Notes: generated by a model not told the origin, from the sequence alone. Positions 13,612 to 22,568 are shown, counted from the stretch's first letter. The stretch: DNA of 39,707 nucleotides from an uncultured Burkholderiales bacterium (GCA_946480465.1 CAMLJY010000057.1:1-39707), one strand, 5' to 3'. Translations and numbers: made by a program.

Positions 13612-15207
13612 ATGGACGCCCAGACCCCGCGCAAACGCAAGGAAGCCGCAGCCCCGGCCACCTTGAACAAGCCGGTCGTCGCGCTGGCCATCGTGCCCCT
13701 GAACCGCAGCCTGACCGTCACCGCCCGCAAGGCCTACAACGTGATGCTGCACATCGCCCAGCGCGAGGGCGACACCGGCGAGGCCGGCTTCAGTGCTCCC
13801 CTGAACGCCATCCTGCGCGGCTTCGGGTCCGGCAACAACATCGCGACCGATGCCAAGCGCTACATCGACCAGATGATGTCGACCAAGATCGAGTGGCGTC
13901 CGCTGTCCGAAGGCGAACAGTGGCTGCTGCCGCTCGATCCTCCTGGCGCCACCGACCCCGCCGCCCGCAGCCCTGCCGCGCCGCGGCTGGATGGGCCCAC
14001 CGACGAACTGCGCAGCTTCCACATGCTGTCCGAAGTGCGGCTGTACAAGCGGGCCGGCGAGAACTGGGTGACCTGGTTCTATCCGCCCACCATCAAGGAG
14101 CAGATGCTCGGCCCCCACCGCTGGGCGCGGCTCGAGCTGGAGGTGATCGCCCGCCTCAGCACCTACACCGCGGTGGCCCTGTACGAAATCTGCGCGCGCT
14201 ACCGTGACAACCCCGGGGGCGTCACCTCGCGCCATCCCTGGGACTGGTGGGTGCAGGTGCTGCGCGGCTCGGAAGGCAGCAAGCAGCGCGAGTGGCGCAA
14301 GTTCAAGAACGAGTTCGTCAACCCGGCGATCCGCGAGATCAATGCGGTCAGCGATATCGAGGTCGAACTCGCCGAGTACAAGCAGGGCCGGGCGATTGCC
14401 GACGTGCAGTTCGCCGTGCGCAAGAAGGCGGCGCAAGCGATGCCGAACAAGCCCGAACCGCCGGACGTCACCGGCCTGCTGCGGGCCGCCCGCCTGGGCG
14501 TGCGCGAGACCGACGCCGAAGCCCTGATCGAGCGCTTCGGCGATGAGGCGATGGCCGCCGCGCTGGACGCGATGGAGCGCTTCATCGAGGCCAATGCCGG
14601 CAAGCCCATCGTCAACAAGGCGGCCTATCTGAAGGCCATCCTCGCCAGCCAGGACAAGGAGCGACGTCCGGCCGATCGGGGCGCCGTCTCCCTGCCGGGT
14701 CCGTCCATTCCGGCGGGCGACGCGCACGCCGCGCCCGAGCGCCGGCCCGCAGAGCGCCCGGCCGGCAGCGTGGCGCCCGATGGTCCGCAGGCGATGCGCC
14801 AGGTGCTGGACCGGCTCGCCGGCGCCGCCCTGCGCCCAGCCGGCGACGACGGGCTGGCGGCCGCCGCTGCCGCGCCGCCGGGGCCGGCCGATCCTGGCCC
14901 GGCGGGTGCCGCGCCGCGCCTGACGACGGAGGCGGACGACCAGCAGGCGAGGGTGCTGCAGCAGCTGCGTCGGCGCTTCGAACTGCTCGAGCCTGCCGAA
15001 CAGGCCGCCTGGGTGGCCCGGCTCGCGGCGCATGCCGCGGGCAGCGGATCGGCGACGCCGAACGTGATGCGCCGCCTGCAGGCCGGCCAGTGGCAATCGC
15101 CGCTGGTCACGGCGATGCTGATGCGCTTCTACGCCGAGCAGACCTTCGGCAGCGACTGGGCGCGCCTGGACCCGGCGCTCATCGGCGTCCTGCCGACGAT
15201 CGCCTGA
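13612..15207 (+). CDS. repA: Rep_3-family replication initiator
   Basis: 531 residues from ATG 13612; the frame is open upstream into the iterons, but MDAQTPRKRKEAAAPATLNKPVVALAIVPLNRSLTVTARKAYNVML is the natural N-terminus. The N-terminal winged-helix domain (residues about 20-250: LTVTARKAYNVMLHIAQ, LRGFGSGNNIATDAKRYIDQMM, RLELEVIARLSTYTAVALYEICARY) matches the RepE/Pi/TrfA-like initiator fold, and TSRHPWDWWVQVLRGSEGSKQREWRKFKNEFVNPAIREIN is the second winged-helix with its DNA-recognition segment. A long C-terminal part (about 290-531) with an Ala/Pro-rich linker (PAGDAHAAPERRPAERPAG) and a terminal helical domain goes beyond plasmid Rep size (about 230-320) and is typical of large secondary replicons. 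It lies directly downstream of the iterons and divergent from parA. A TATACT at 13598-13603 would give a nearly leaderless transcript; this is weak. Rep likely binds the iterons and autoregulates. Confidence 0.92.
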   Translation: MDAQTPRKRKEAAAPATLNKPVVALAIVPLNRSLTVTARKAYNVMLHIAQREGDTGEAGFSAPLNAILRGFGSGNNIATDAKRYIDQMMSTKIEWRPLSEGEQWLLPLDPPGATDPAARSPAAPRLDGPTDELRSFHMLSEVRLYKRAGENWVTWFYPPTIKEQMLGPHRWARLELEVIARLSTYTAVALYEICARYRDNPGGVTSRHPWDWWVQVLRGSEGSKQREWRKFKNEFVNPAIREINAVSDIEVELAEYKQGRAIADVQFAVRKKAAQAMPNKPEPPDVTGLLRAARLGVRETDAEALIERFGDEAMAAALDAMERFIEANAGKPIVNKAAYLKAILASQDKERRPADRGAVSLPGPSIPAGDAHAAPERRPAERPAGSVAPDGPQAMRQVLDRLAGAALRPAGDDGLAAAAAAPPGPADPGPAGAAPRLTTEADDQQARVLQQLRRRFELLEPAEQAAWVARLAAHAAGSGSATPNVMRRLQAGQWQSPLVTAMLMRFYAEQTFGSDWARLDPALIGVLPTIA

Positions 15208-15223
15208 GCCCCCCGCCGATTCC

Positions 15224-16087
15224 TCAGCCGGCCTGACGCAGCGTTTCCAGCATCAGCGCATGCAGCGCCTCGGCCGCCGGCGAGCGCATCGCGGCCCGGC
15301 TGCGGTACGCCGCCACTTCCATCGCCGGCAGCGGCGGCAGGCCATGGGCGTCCTGCAGCACCTGCAGCCCCGGCGGCACGCTGCAGCGCGTCAACACCGC
15401 CACCGCCAGCCCGCTTTCCACCGCCGCGATCTGGCCGGCCAGGCTGGAACTGTTGTAGACGATGCGCCAGCCCCGCCGCCGCGCCGACAGCGCCGCCAGC
15501 GCATCGCGGCGCGCCAGGCTGCCGGCCTCGTACACGGCGATCGGCAGGGGATCGCGCCGCCAGGCCTCGAATGCCGGGGCGCCGACCCACACCAGCGGTT
15601 CGTTGAACAGCAGCGTGCCGCGGCTCGCCCTATCGCGCGAAATGAGCGCCAGGTCCAGCTCGCCGCGCTGTACCTTGGGGATCAGCGCGGTGGACTGCTC
15701 GCAGGTCAGCGCGATCTCGACGCCGCCGTGGCGCAGCGCGAAGCGGCGCAGCACCGGCGTCAGGTAGCGCGCCGCGTAGTCATCCGGCACGCCCAGGCTG
15801 ACCACGCCGGTCAGGCGCTCGCCGCGCAGCGCGGCCTGGGCCTGTGCGTGCACCTCCAGCAGGCGGCGCGCATGGCCGAGCAGGTCGACGCCCGCCGGCG
15901 TCAGCGCCAGGTGGCGCGGGCCACGGTCCAGCAGTGCGCAGCCGGCGGCCTGTTCCAGCTTGCGGATCTGCATGCTCACCGCCGGCTGCGAGCGGTGCAC
16001 CAGCGGCGCCGCGGCGGACAGCGAGCCGGCGTCGACCACCGCGACGAAGCAGCGCAGCCAGTCCAGCTGCAGGTCGGTCGATTGCAC
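15224..16087 (-). CDS. LysR-family transcriptional regulator
   Basis: 287 residues from GTG 16087 (VQSTDLQLDWLRCFVAVVDAG), preceded by GGAGA six bases upstream; the longer frame starting at 16165 adds 26 residues without family character. The N-terminal winged helix is clear (SLSAAAPLVHRSQPAVSMQIRKLEQAAGCALLDRGPRHLALTPAG), followed by the effector domain (VVSLGVPDDYAARYLTPVLRRFALRHGGVEIALTCE). It is divergent from the EamA transporter gene (start 16379), with 291 bp between starts, and convergent with repA (17-bp gap), so it probably controls the transporter. Effector unknown. Confidence 0.9.
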   Translation of the reverse strand: MQSTDLQLDWLRCFVAVVDAGSLSAAAPLVHRSQPAVSMQIRKLEQAAGCALLDRGPRHLALTPAGVDLLGHARRLLEVHAQAQAALRGERLTGVVSLGVPDDYAARYLTPVLRRFALRHGGVEIALTCEQSTALIPKVQRGELDLALISRDRASRGTLLFNEPLVWVGAPAFEAWRRDPLPIAVYEAGSLARRDALAALSARRRGWRIVYNSSSLAGQIAAVESGLAVAVLTRCSVPPGLQVLQDAHGLPPLPAMEVAAYRSRAAMRSPAAEALHALMLETLRQAG

Positions 16088-16156
16088 GGCATGTCTCCAA
16101 TGATTCGGAAAGCGAATGGTAGGAGACCGAACTATGCGCTGTACGGCCGGCATGCC

Positions 16157-16274
16157 GGGCGGCACAGTGGTGCCATCGCCCGCCGGACTGGCCGCTCAGG
16201 GTTCCCGTGGAACTCGCCGAAGGCGAACACCCGAGAGCGACTGCTGGAGGGCGAAGCCCGAAGGCCTGGGAACC
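16157..16274 (+). promoter_or_regulatory. Possible structured RNA leader of the EamA gene
   Basis: GGTTCCC (16200-16206) pairs with GGGAACC (16268-16274), enclosing TCGCC-GAA-GGCGA (16214-16226) and GGGC-GAA-GCCC (16249-16259); upstream GGGC/GCCC (16157-16160/16178-16181) encloses GGCA-CAGTGG-TGCC (16161-16174). A GTTCC-CGT-GGAAC hairpin (16201-16213) competes with the closing helix, which is how a switch could work. It does not match any riboswitch class I can name, and GC-rich DNA folds easily. Confidence 0.25.
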
Positions 16275-16378
16275 TCGCCGCCGTTCCGAAAGGCACGGAG
16301 CGCCGCCACGCAGGCCGGTCCGGTGACCGCACGGCAGTCTCCGGGCGCAGACCGGCGCACCTGCTGCAAAGGAAGTCC

Positions 16379-17317
16379 ATGAGCACGATCCGGCCTCTCG
16401 CCCCGATCCCCGCCGCCGCGGCCGCGGCCGACCCTGCCTCGATCGCGGCGGAACGCCGCGGCACCGCGCTGATGGTGGCCGGCGGCCTGCTGCTGGGAAC
16501 GCTCGGCGTCTTCGTGGAGGAGGGCGGTGCGGGCCCGCTCGCGACCGTCTGGTTCCGCTGCGCGTTCGGACTGGCCGCGCTGTCGGCCTGGGTGCTGGCA
16601 GCGCGCCGCTGGCGCGAGTTGCGGCTGGCACCGCGCACGCTGGCGGCCGCGGTCGGCGCGGGGCTGCTGATGCTGCTGAACTGGGGGCTTTTCTTCGCGG
16701 CCATCGAACGCACCTCGATCGCGGTGGCGACCGTCGTGTTCCATGTGCAGCCGCTGTGGGTGATCGCGCTGGCGGCCTGGTGGCTGCGCGAGCCGGTGAG
16801 CCGGGCGCAGCTGGGCGGCGTGCTGCTGGCGCTGGCCGGCCTGGCCCTGGCCACCGGTCTGGCCGAACCCGGTACTGCCTTGGACGCTCATAATGGCGAA
16901 TATGTCGCGGGCCTGCTGATGTGCCTGGGCGGCTCGCTCAGCTACGCCGGCGTCACGCTGATCGCCAAGATGGCGCGGAACGCCACCAGCCTGGCGCTGG
17001 CCTGGTGGCAGTGCCTCGCCGGCACGGTGCTGCTGGCCTGGGTGCCCATTTCGCCTGGCGGGCCGGTGGACGCTGCCGCACTGGCCTGGCTGGCCGGCCT
17101 GGGGGTGCTGCACACGGGCCTGGCCTACGTGCTGCTCTACGGCGGCATGGCGCGCCTGCCGGCCGGGCGGATCGCGGTGCTGCAGTTCATCTATCCCGTC
17201 GCCGCGATCGGCGTCGATGCGCTGGTGTACGGCCGCGCGCTGTCGCCGCTGCAGCTGGCCGGCGTGCTGCTGATGGGCTGGGCGCTGTGGCAGGTCGGGC
17301 GCCAGCGCCGCGGGTGA
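16379..17317 (+). CDS. EamA/DMT-superfamily transporter
   Basis: 312 residues from ATG 16379, with AAGGAAG just upstream; a frame open further upstream is a shadow of the LysR gene. Two EamA repeats of five helices each: ALMVAGGLLLGTLGVFVEEG, TVWFRCAFGLAALSAWVLA, AAAVGAGLLMLLNWGLFFAAIERTSIAVATVVFHVQPLWVIALAA, LGGVLLALAGLALATGLA, then the second repeat from YVAGLLMCLGGSLSYAGVTLIAKMA to LAGVLLMGWALWQVG. The members move amino acids, sugars or toxic metabolites across the inner membrane. Divergent LysR gene (16087) is the likely regulator. No substrate can be assigned. Confidence 0.9.
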   Translation: MSTIRPLAPIPAAAAAADPASIAAERRGTALMVAGGLLLGTLGVFVEEGGAGPLATVWFRCAFGLAALSAWVLAARRWRELRLAPRTLAAAVGAGLLMLLNWGLFFAAIERTSIAVATVVFHVQPLWVIALAAWWLREPVSRAQLGGVLLALAGLALATGLAEPGTALDAHNGEYVAGLLMCLGGSLSYAGVTLIAKMARNATSLALAWWQCLAGTVLLAWVPISPGGPVDAAALAWLAGLGVLHTGLAYVLLYGGMARLPAGRIAVLQFIYPVAAIGVDALVYGRALSPLQLAGVLLMGWALWQVGRQRRG

Positions 17318-17371
17318 GGGCCCATGACGCTCCGGCCCCAGGCGGGCGCGATGCGCAGGTTCACGGGCTCT

Positions 17372-18223
17372 TCAGCCCAGCGTGAAGGCCAGCCGCAGCG
17401 ACACCAGCAGCAGGAACAGCCCGAAGCACACCTCCAGCCGGCGCTTGGGCCAGCGGTGCGCCAGGCGCGCGCCGTAGGGCGCGGTGAAGGCGCTGGCTGG
17501 CGTCAGCAGCAGGAAGCCGATCACCGAGACGTAGCCGATCGCGGCCGGGAACTGCAGCGCGCCGATGTCCGGGAACTGCGCCGCCCGGGGCCAGCCGGCG
17601 ATCATGTAGCCGATGGCACCGGGCACGGCGATCAGCGTGCCCAGCCCGGCCGAGGTGGCCACCGCCTGGTGGATGGGCCGGCCGTACAGCGTCATGAAGA
17701 GGTTGGACAGCTGGCCGCCGCCGATGCCCATCAGCGCCGACAGCAGGCCGATCACGCCGCCGTACAGCCGCATGCCGAGGCCGCCCGGCATGTCGCCGAA
17801 CAGGCTGCCGGCGTTGCGGAAGAAGAGCAGCCGCGCCGCCGACACGCTGGCGACCACGACGAAGACGATCTTGAAGACACCGGCCGGGGCGAAGCGCGCG
17901 GCGATGCTGCCGACGACGACGCCCAGCACCACCGGCACGGCCCAGATGCGCACGATGTCCATGTCCGCCGCGCCGTGCGCGCGGTGGGCGCGGAAGGAGC
18001 GCAGGGCGGTCGGCACGATCACCGCGAGCGAGGTGCCCACGCACAGCGGCATGCGCACGGCCTCGGGCACCTTCAGCACGCCGAACACCTCGTACAGCAC
18101 CGGCACCAGCACCGCGCCGCCACCGACGCCGAAGAGGCCGGCCAGCAGGCCGGTGAGGCAGCCGGCGACGCCGAGCGCGCCGGCCAGCCACAGCAATTGC
18201 GTGAGGCTCAGGTCGATGTTCAT
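17372..18223 (-). CDS. TauE/SafE-family sulfite exporter-like permease
   Basis: 283 residues from ATG 18223. The N-terminus has the family hallmark CLTGLLAGLFGVGGGAVLVPVLYEVFGVL (glycine-rich re-entrant loop), and the mirrored second half has GGVIGLLSALMGIGGGQLSNLFMTLYG, plus about eight hydrophobic helices. These permeases export sulfite, sulfoacetate or related organosulfur anions; others carry different organic anions. It lies downstream of an SRPBCC-protein gene (94-bp gap) on the same strand, and is convergent with the EamA gene. Substrate unknown. Confidence 0.9.
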   Translation of the reverse strand: MNIDLSLTQLLWLAGALGVAGCLTGLLAGLFGVGGGAVLVPVLYEVFGVLKVPEAVRMPLCVGTSLAVIVPTALRSFRAHRAHGAADMDIVRIWAVPVVLGVVVGSIAARFAPAGVFKIVFVVVASVSAARLLFFRNAGSLFGDMPGGLGMRLYGGVIGLLSALMGIGGGQLSNLFMTLYGRPIHQAVATSAGLGTLIAVPGAIGYMIAGWPRAAQFPDIGALQFPAAIGYVSVIGFLLLTPASAFTAPYGARLAHRWPKRRLEVCFGLFLLLVSLRLAFTLG

Positions 18224-18316
18224 CGGCCGAGCATGCCATGCGGCCCGCCTGTCAGCCGTCGTTCAGGCGACCCGCGCCGCGGCAGCCCCGGCGCCCGCCG
18301 CCTTCCGGCGTCCGGT

Positions 18317-18706
18317 TCAGGCCTGCGGCCCCGGCGCCCGTGCTTCGACCAGCGCCTTCAGCCGCGCCAGGTCGTGCTGCGCGGCGCCGGCTTCGTCGGG
18401 CTGTTCGAAGAAGGTCAGCAGCACCTCGCACGCGCTGCCGTGCGGCAGGGCGCGCAGCGCGATGAAGCGGGCCTCGGCCTCGCTGGCGAGCAGGCAGTGG
18501 TCGGCCACGCCGAAGGCATTGCGTTCGGTGAAGCGCACCTTGCGCGCGCGGCCGTCCGCGCCGCGGGCGATCCAGTCGCCGCGCTGCTGCTCCAGCGCGG
18601 CGCCGATCCACGAGGCCCAGCGCGGGTAGTTGCGCGCCTCGCCGAGAAAGTCGCAGACCTCGCGCCAGGGGCGCTCGATCGTCGCCTGCACGGTGTGGGA
18701 GCCCAT
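18317..18706 (-). CDS. SRPBCC-type ligand-binding protein
   Basis: 129 residues from ATG 18706 with a good ribosome site (AGGAGG, five bases upstream). The START/SRPBCC fold is suggested by the pattern TVQATIERPWREVCDFLGEARNYPRWASWIGAALEQQ at the start, a central EAEARFIALRALP and the C-terminal helix AAQHDLARLKALVEA. Such proteins bind hydrophobic ligands in a cavity (polyketide cyclase/AHSA1 groups) without a conserved catalytic set. The gene follows the YCII-VOC fusion gene after 27 bp on the same strand and probably shares its transcript; in related clusters such trios (YCII, VOC, AHSA1) are common, often with an ECF sigma factor, which is absent here. Confidence 0.8.
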   Translation of the reverse strand: MGSHTVQATIERPWREVCDFLGEARNYPRWASWIGAALEQQRGDWIARGADGRARKVRFTERNAFGVADHCLLASEAEARFIALRALPHGSACEVLLTFFEQPDEAGAAQHDLARLKALVEARAPGPQA

Positions 18707-18733
18707 CGCATCCTCCTGTCGGGCGCCCTTCGG

Positions 18734-19642
18734 TCAGCAGCCGCCGCTCGGATTGGCGGCGTACAGCGCCTGCACGCGGCGCTGGATCTCCTCGGGCGAG
18801 GGATCTTCCTTGTGCGTGCTGATGAACCATTGGTGGCCGAAGGGATCGGTCAGGCTGCCCGAGCGGTCGCCCCAGAACTGGTCGCCCATCGGCATGCCGG
18901 GCGTGGCGCCGGCGGCCAGCGCCGCGTCGTAGACCGAATCCGCATCCGGCACGTAGACGATCTGCGTGGTGGCCGAGCCGCCCAGCGTCTTCGGCGAGCG
19001 GGCGCCGTGTTCCAGCCGCTCCTCGGTCAGCATGAAGCGCGCCGGGCCGACGCTGAGTTCGGAGTGCATCACCGACCCGTCCGGCGCGTCCAGCTTGAAG
19101 ACGAGCTGGGCACCGAAGATGCGCTGGTACCAGCCGATCGCATCGCCCGCGCCCTGGACCACCAGGTAGGGCGTGGCGCCACTGGACGGCGGCACCGCGG
19201 GCACGGCCGGCTTCACGCCCTGTTGCTCGGCGATCCGCACGCGCAGCCGGTCTTCCTGCTCGCGCAGCTCCGGCGTGAACTCGGCGCCGAAGTCCTCGGT
19301 CTCGAAGACCTGGCGCAGCTCGATCTCAGATTCACCCGGCATCGGGTTCGGGCAGCGCTTGACCCACTCGATGGCCTCGGCCTTGTCCTTGACCTGCCAG
19401 ATCCAGAAGCCGGCGATCAGCTCCTTGGTCTCGGCGAAGGGGCCGTCGACGACAGTGCGCTCACGGCCCTTGAAGCGCACGCGCGCGCCCTTGCTGCTGG
19501 GGTGCAGGCCTTCGCCGGCCAGCATCACGCCGGCCTTGACCAGCTCCTCGTTGAAGCGGCCCATCTCCGCCAGCAGTTCCTCGCTGGGCATCACGCCGGC
19601 TTCGCTGTTCTTGTCCGCCTTGATCAGAACCATGAATCGCAT
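18734..19642 (-). CDS. Fusion of YCII-related domain and VOC/glyoxalase domain
   Basis: 302 residues from ATG 19642 (MRFMVLIKADKNSEAG) preceded by GGAGAG; the frame upstream was rejected because this is the standard YCII start. Residues about 1-115 are a YCII/DGPF-type domain (VVDGPFAETKELIAGFWIWQVKDKAEAIEWVKRCP), then a short helical linker (TPELREQEDRLRVRIAEQQG) and a PhnB-like VOC domain (GATPYLVVQGAGDAIGWYQRIFGAQLVFKLDAPDGSVMHSELSVG...DPFGHQWFISTHKED). The two domains are usually separate neighbouring genes. VOC members bind metals or hydrophobic ligands and act as dioxygenases, isomerases or resistance proteins; the histidine in VMHSELSVG and Glu/His in FGHQW are possible metal ligands. 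Co-directional with the SRPBCC gene. Function unknown. Confidence 0.88.
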   Translation of the reverse strand: MRFMVLIKADKNSEAGVMPSEELLAEMGRFNEELVKAGVMLAGEGLHPSSKGARVRFKGRERTVVDGPFAETKELIAGFWIWQVKDKAEAIEWVKRCPNPMPGESEIELRQVFETEDFGAEFTPELREQEDRLRVRIAEQQGVKPAVPAVPPSSGATPYLVVQGAGDAIGWYQRIFGAQLVFKLDAPDGSVMHSELSVGPARFMLTEERLEHGARSPKTLGGSATTQIVYVPDADSVYDAALAAGATPGMPMGDQFWGDRSGSLTDPFGHQWFISTHKEDPSPEEIQRRVQALYAANPSGGC

Positions 19643-19834
19643 GACATCTCTCCGTGGTGTTGTGTGAGTGCAGAGCATCGGCTCCGGGCCAGCGACGGGC
19701 CGTTCCCGCGTTGACCCAGGCCCCGTTGGAGGCCGGCGGCGGGTGCCGCCGGCTCGGGGGCCATGTGCCGACGACGAACGAAGGCAGGCGCGATCGACAG
19801 CGCCGGCGCCGCTTTTTTGTAACGGCCGCAGCCG

Positions 19835-20338
19835 CTACTTCAGCGGGATCGGCGTCGCGCGGTCGACGGGCACCGCGGTGACGCTGTTCTGCGGCGAGCC
19901 TTCGATGAGCTTCTCGGAGTAGGTCAGATAGACCAGCGCGTTGCGCTTCGCGTCGACCATGCGCACGATGCGCAGCTTCTTGAACAGGATGGACATGCGT
20001 TCGCTGAACACCTCTTCCTGTTGCGGCAGCGGCTTGGTGAAGCTGATGGGGCCGACCTGGCGGCAGGCGATCGAGGCTTCGGCCTTGTCCTCCGCCAAGC
20101 CCAATGCGCCCTTGATGCCGCCGGTCTTCGCACGGGACACGTAGCAGGTGACGCCGCCGACCCGCGGGTCGTCATAGGCCTCGACCACGACCTTGTGGTC
20201 CGGGCCGAGCAGCTTGAAGGCGGTGTCCACCTCGCCCACCGGCTCCGCCCCGGCGGAGCAGCCGGCGGCCAGCAGCAGCAGCGCGGCCGCGCGCCAGGCA
20301 GACAGGGGCGGGCGGGACAAGGGCAGGGGCGGCTTCAT
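19835..20338 (-). CDS. creA: CreA-family lipoprotein
   Basis: 167 residues from ATG 20338; earlier in-frame starts give an Arg-rich, non-protein-like extension. The lipoprotein signal peptide is [23 protein letters not shown] with lipobox LAAGC, so the mature protein is anchored to a membrane at Cys. The body matches CreA (DUF830-like): [64 protein letters not shown] and the conserved tail [23 protein letters not shown]. In Escherichia coli creA neighbours creBCD but its role is not settled. Here it stands alone: about 190 bp to the fusion gene start and 192 bp to the dehydratase gene stop. Confidence 0.9.
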   Translation of the reverse strand: MKPPLPLSRPPLSAWRAAALLLLAAGCSAGAEPVGEVDTAFKLLGPDHKVVVEAYDDPRVGGVTCYVSRAKTGGIKGALGLAEDKAEASIACRQVGPISFTKPLPQQEEVFSERMSILFKKLRIVRMVDAKRNALVYLTYSEKLIEGSPQNSVTAVPVDRATPIPLK

Positions 20339-20530
20339 CGTCGGGGCTCTCCTCGGGGCGTTGCAGGCGCTGCGCCGCCGGATCCGGCGCCGTCGCGTGC
20401 GGCGCATCCTGCCATGCGCGCCGGCCGGTGCCCGGGCCTCGCCGGCAATGGCGGCGCCCATGCCGCCCTCGGTGGGGTCGTCCCCCCGATCGGCCCCGAC
20501 GACGTGGCGCGGCGGTACGAGCCTCAGATC

Positions 20531-22450
20531 TCAGTGGGCGATGGTTTCCTCGCGCCACCGCGCCATGGCCGCCAGCCGCACCGGTGCGTTGACCGATCCG
20601 TAGTGTTGGTAGCCGTTGCGGCGTTCCAGCAGCTCGACGTGGAAGCGGTCTTCGAAAGGCGTGGTGTAGAGGTGCAGCAGCTCGCCGCCCGCGCTGTCAC
20701 GGTCGTACAGGATGCGGTGGCGGCGCAGGGCCTGCAGCAAGCCGGGGTCGATGTCGTGGCGGGCAGCGAGGTCGTCGTAGTAGTTGTCGGGCACCGCCAG
20801 GCGCGGCGCGTCCAGGGCCGACAGAGCCTGGGCGGCGGCAATCACGTCCGGCACCCGCAGCGCGATCTGCTGCAGCCCGGCACCGCCGAATCGCTGCACG
20901 CTGCGCGCGGCAGACGTGCTGGCCCGCTCCGACACGTTCAAGGCCACGCGCAGCCGGCGATCCGGCGACTCCAGCGGCCGGCTGCGGATCACCCCGTACG
21001 GGTCGTGAATGACGCTGCCGGCGTCGGGCGTCAGTCCCAGCACGGCGCGGTAGAAAAGATGCCAGGGCTCGACCTGCCCAGGGGGCAGGACCTGCACCAG
21101 GTGATCGATGCAGGCGCCGCCGTCCAGTCCCGGTGGCGCAGCGGTGGCTTCCTCGAAGACGAAGTCGGCTTCGAATCCCGAGTCCCCGGCGAAATCGGTG
21201 TCCACGAAATGGAAGAGGCTGCCGTCCGGTGCGCGCACGGCAGGAATGGCCCGTTCGTTGTGGCCGACGCGCCCGGGCACGCGCATGCAGCCCAGCGCCT
21301 CGGCGCGTGCCAGCGCCGCCGCGGCATCGCCCGTATTCAGGGCCAGTGCGCAGGCCGACACGCCATGCGTCTCGAAGTAGGCGCGTGCCAGCGAGTATTC
21401 CTGGCGGTTGAGGATCACCCGGACGTCGCCCAGGCCGTAGAGCTCGACATCCTTCGAGCGATGGCGGCCGATGAGCCGGAAGCCCAGCGTTTCGAAGAAG
21501 CGCGCGAGCCGTCCGGCGGAGGCCGGATCGACCCCGAATTCGATGAAGGACCAACCGTCCCACCCGGGTGCCGCGGGGGGATCGAACAGCGGCACCCGGT
21601 GGTGCTGCCCGTGGGGCAGCCGGGTGTGCACGGAGGGCCGGGCGCGCACCTGCTCTTCCAGCCACAGCAGGGACCGCATCGCGTCCACCGCGGTCGGTCG
21701 CGCCGGCGCGGCGCGGAATTCGTCGTTGAACACCTCGAGCGACAGCGGGCCCGTGTAGCCGGCGTCGAGCACGGCGCCGACGAAGCGGCCCAGGTCGAAC
21801 TCGCCTTGGCCCGGGAAGCAACGGTGGTGCCGGCTGAGGGTCAGCACGTCCAGGCTGCTGGACGGCGCATCGGCCAGCTGCACGAAGAAGATTCGCTCGC
21901 CCGGGATCTGCGCAATCGGTGCCGGGTCGTCCTGCAGGGCCAGCGTGTGGTAGCTGTCCAGCGCCAGGCCCAGGTGCGGATGGTCGGCCTGGCGGACGAC
22001 CGCCCAGGCCTGCGAGAAGCGGCTGACCTGCGGCGCCCAGGCCAGCGCCTCGTAGCCGATGCGGATGCCACGCTTGGCGGCCTGCTCGGCCAGGCGGTGC
22101 ATCTGATCGGCGAGGCGCTCGACGTCCCCGAATGCCTCCGGCTGCGCATTGGTGCACACCAGGAGAAGCGTGGCACCAAGTTCGCCCATCACGTCGAACT
22201 TGCGCTCGGCACGTTCGAGATTGCGTGCCAGGCGCTGCTCGTCGACGCCGTCGAAGTCGCGGAACGGCTGGAACAACTCGATCGCGAGTCCCAGGTCCTC
22301 GGCCATGTGGCGCACGTCGCGCGGCGTGCCGTTGAACTGCAGCAGATCGTTCTCGAAGATCTCGATGCCGTCGAAGCGGGCCGCCGCCGCGGCGCTGAGC
22401 TTCTCCCGCAGCATGCCGGACAGCGAGACGGTGGCGATGGATCGGCGCAT
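20531..22450 (-). CDS. quiC: 3-Dehydroshikimate dehydratase (QuiC-like) with HPPD-like C-terminal domain
   Basis: 639 residues from ATG 22450 (MRRSIATVSLSGMLREKL). The N-terminal TIM barrel has the metal ligands Glu134 (GYEALAW), Asp165 (LALDSYH), Gln191 (FVQLAD) and Glu239 (SLEVFNDE); these fall at the same numbers I recall for Pseudomonas putida QuiC1. Residues about 340-639 form a VOC-type domain like 4-hydroxyphenylpyruvate dioxygenase, with His450 (IDHLVQ) and Glu606 (FHVELLER), but the middle metal histidine (usually GVQHIA) is Gln528 in GLQQIAL. The dehydratase turns 3-dehydroshikimate into protocatechuate, the last step of quinate/shikimate catabolism. It is the last gene of the minus-strand cluster beginning with the TRAP genes at 28294; 118 bp separate it from the porin gene. 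Confidence 0.85.
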   Translation of the reverse strand: MRRSIATVSLSGMLREKLSAAAAARFDGIEIFENDLLQFNGTPRDVRHMAEDLGLAIELFQPFRDFDGVDEQRLARNLERAERKFDVMGELGATLLLVCTNAQPEAFGDVERLADQMHRLAEQAAKRGIRIGYEALAWAPQVSRFSQAWAVVRQADHPHLGLALDSYHTLALQDDPAPIAQIPGERIFFVQLADAPSSSLDVLTLSRHHRCFPGQGEFDLGRFVGAVLDAGYTGPLSLEVFNDEFRAAPARPTAVDAMRSLLWLEEQVRARPSVHTRLPHGQHHRVPLFDPPAAPGWDGWSFIEFGVDPASAGRLARFFETLGFRLIGRHRSKDVELYGLGDVRVILNRQEYSLARAYFETHGVSACALALNTGDAAAALARAEALGCMRVPGRVGHNERAIPAVRAPDGSLFHFVDTDFAGDSGFEADFVFEEATAAPPGLDGGACIDHLVQVLPPGQVEPWHLFYRAVLGLTPDAGSVIHDPYGVIRSRPLESPDRRLRVALNVSERASTSAARSVQRFGGAGLQQIALRVPDVIAAAQALSALDAPRLAVPDNYYDDLAARHDIDPGLLQALRRHRILYDRDSAGGELLHLYTTPFEDRFHVELLERRNGYQHYGSVNAPVRLAAMARWREETIAH

Positions 22451-22568
22451 GGTCGGTCGGTGCACGCGGCACGCTCTTTCGGTGGTCCCGGATCGGAAGG
22501 TGTGAATCAAGTGGCGCCCCGACCGGGCCGGGCGCCAGGCCCGGCCCGCGAAGGCCATCGGCAGGTCG

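Noticed and set aside
17350..17375. Second copy of the 6.2-kb inverted-repeat element (TTCACGGGCTCTTCAG resembles the end of that repeat)
   Set aside because: Similarity spans only about 16 bp, includes the stop region of the TauE gene, and no paired arm is present.
19797..19820. Rho-independent terminator (GC-rich palindrome followed by TTTTTT)
   Set aside because: The T-run is on the plus strand, but the genes on both sides run on the minus strand, so it would terminate nothing recognised.
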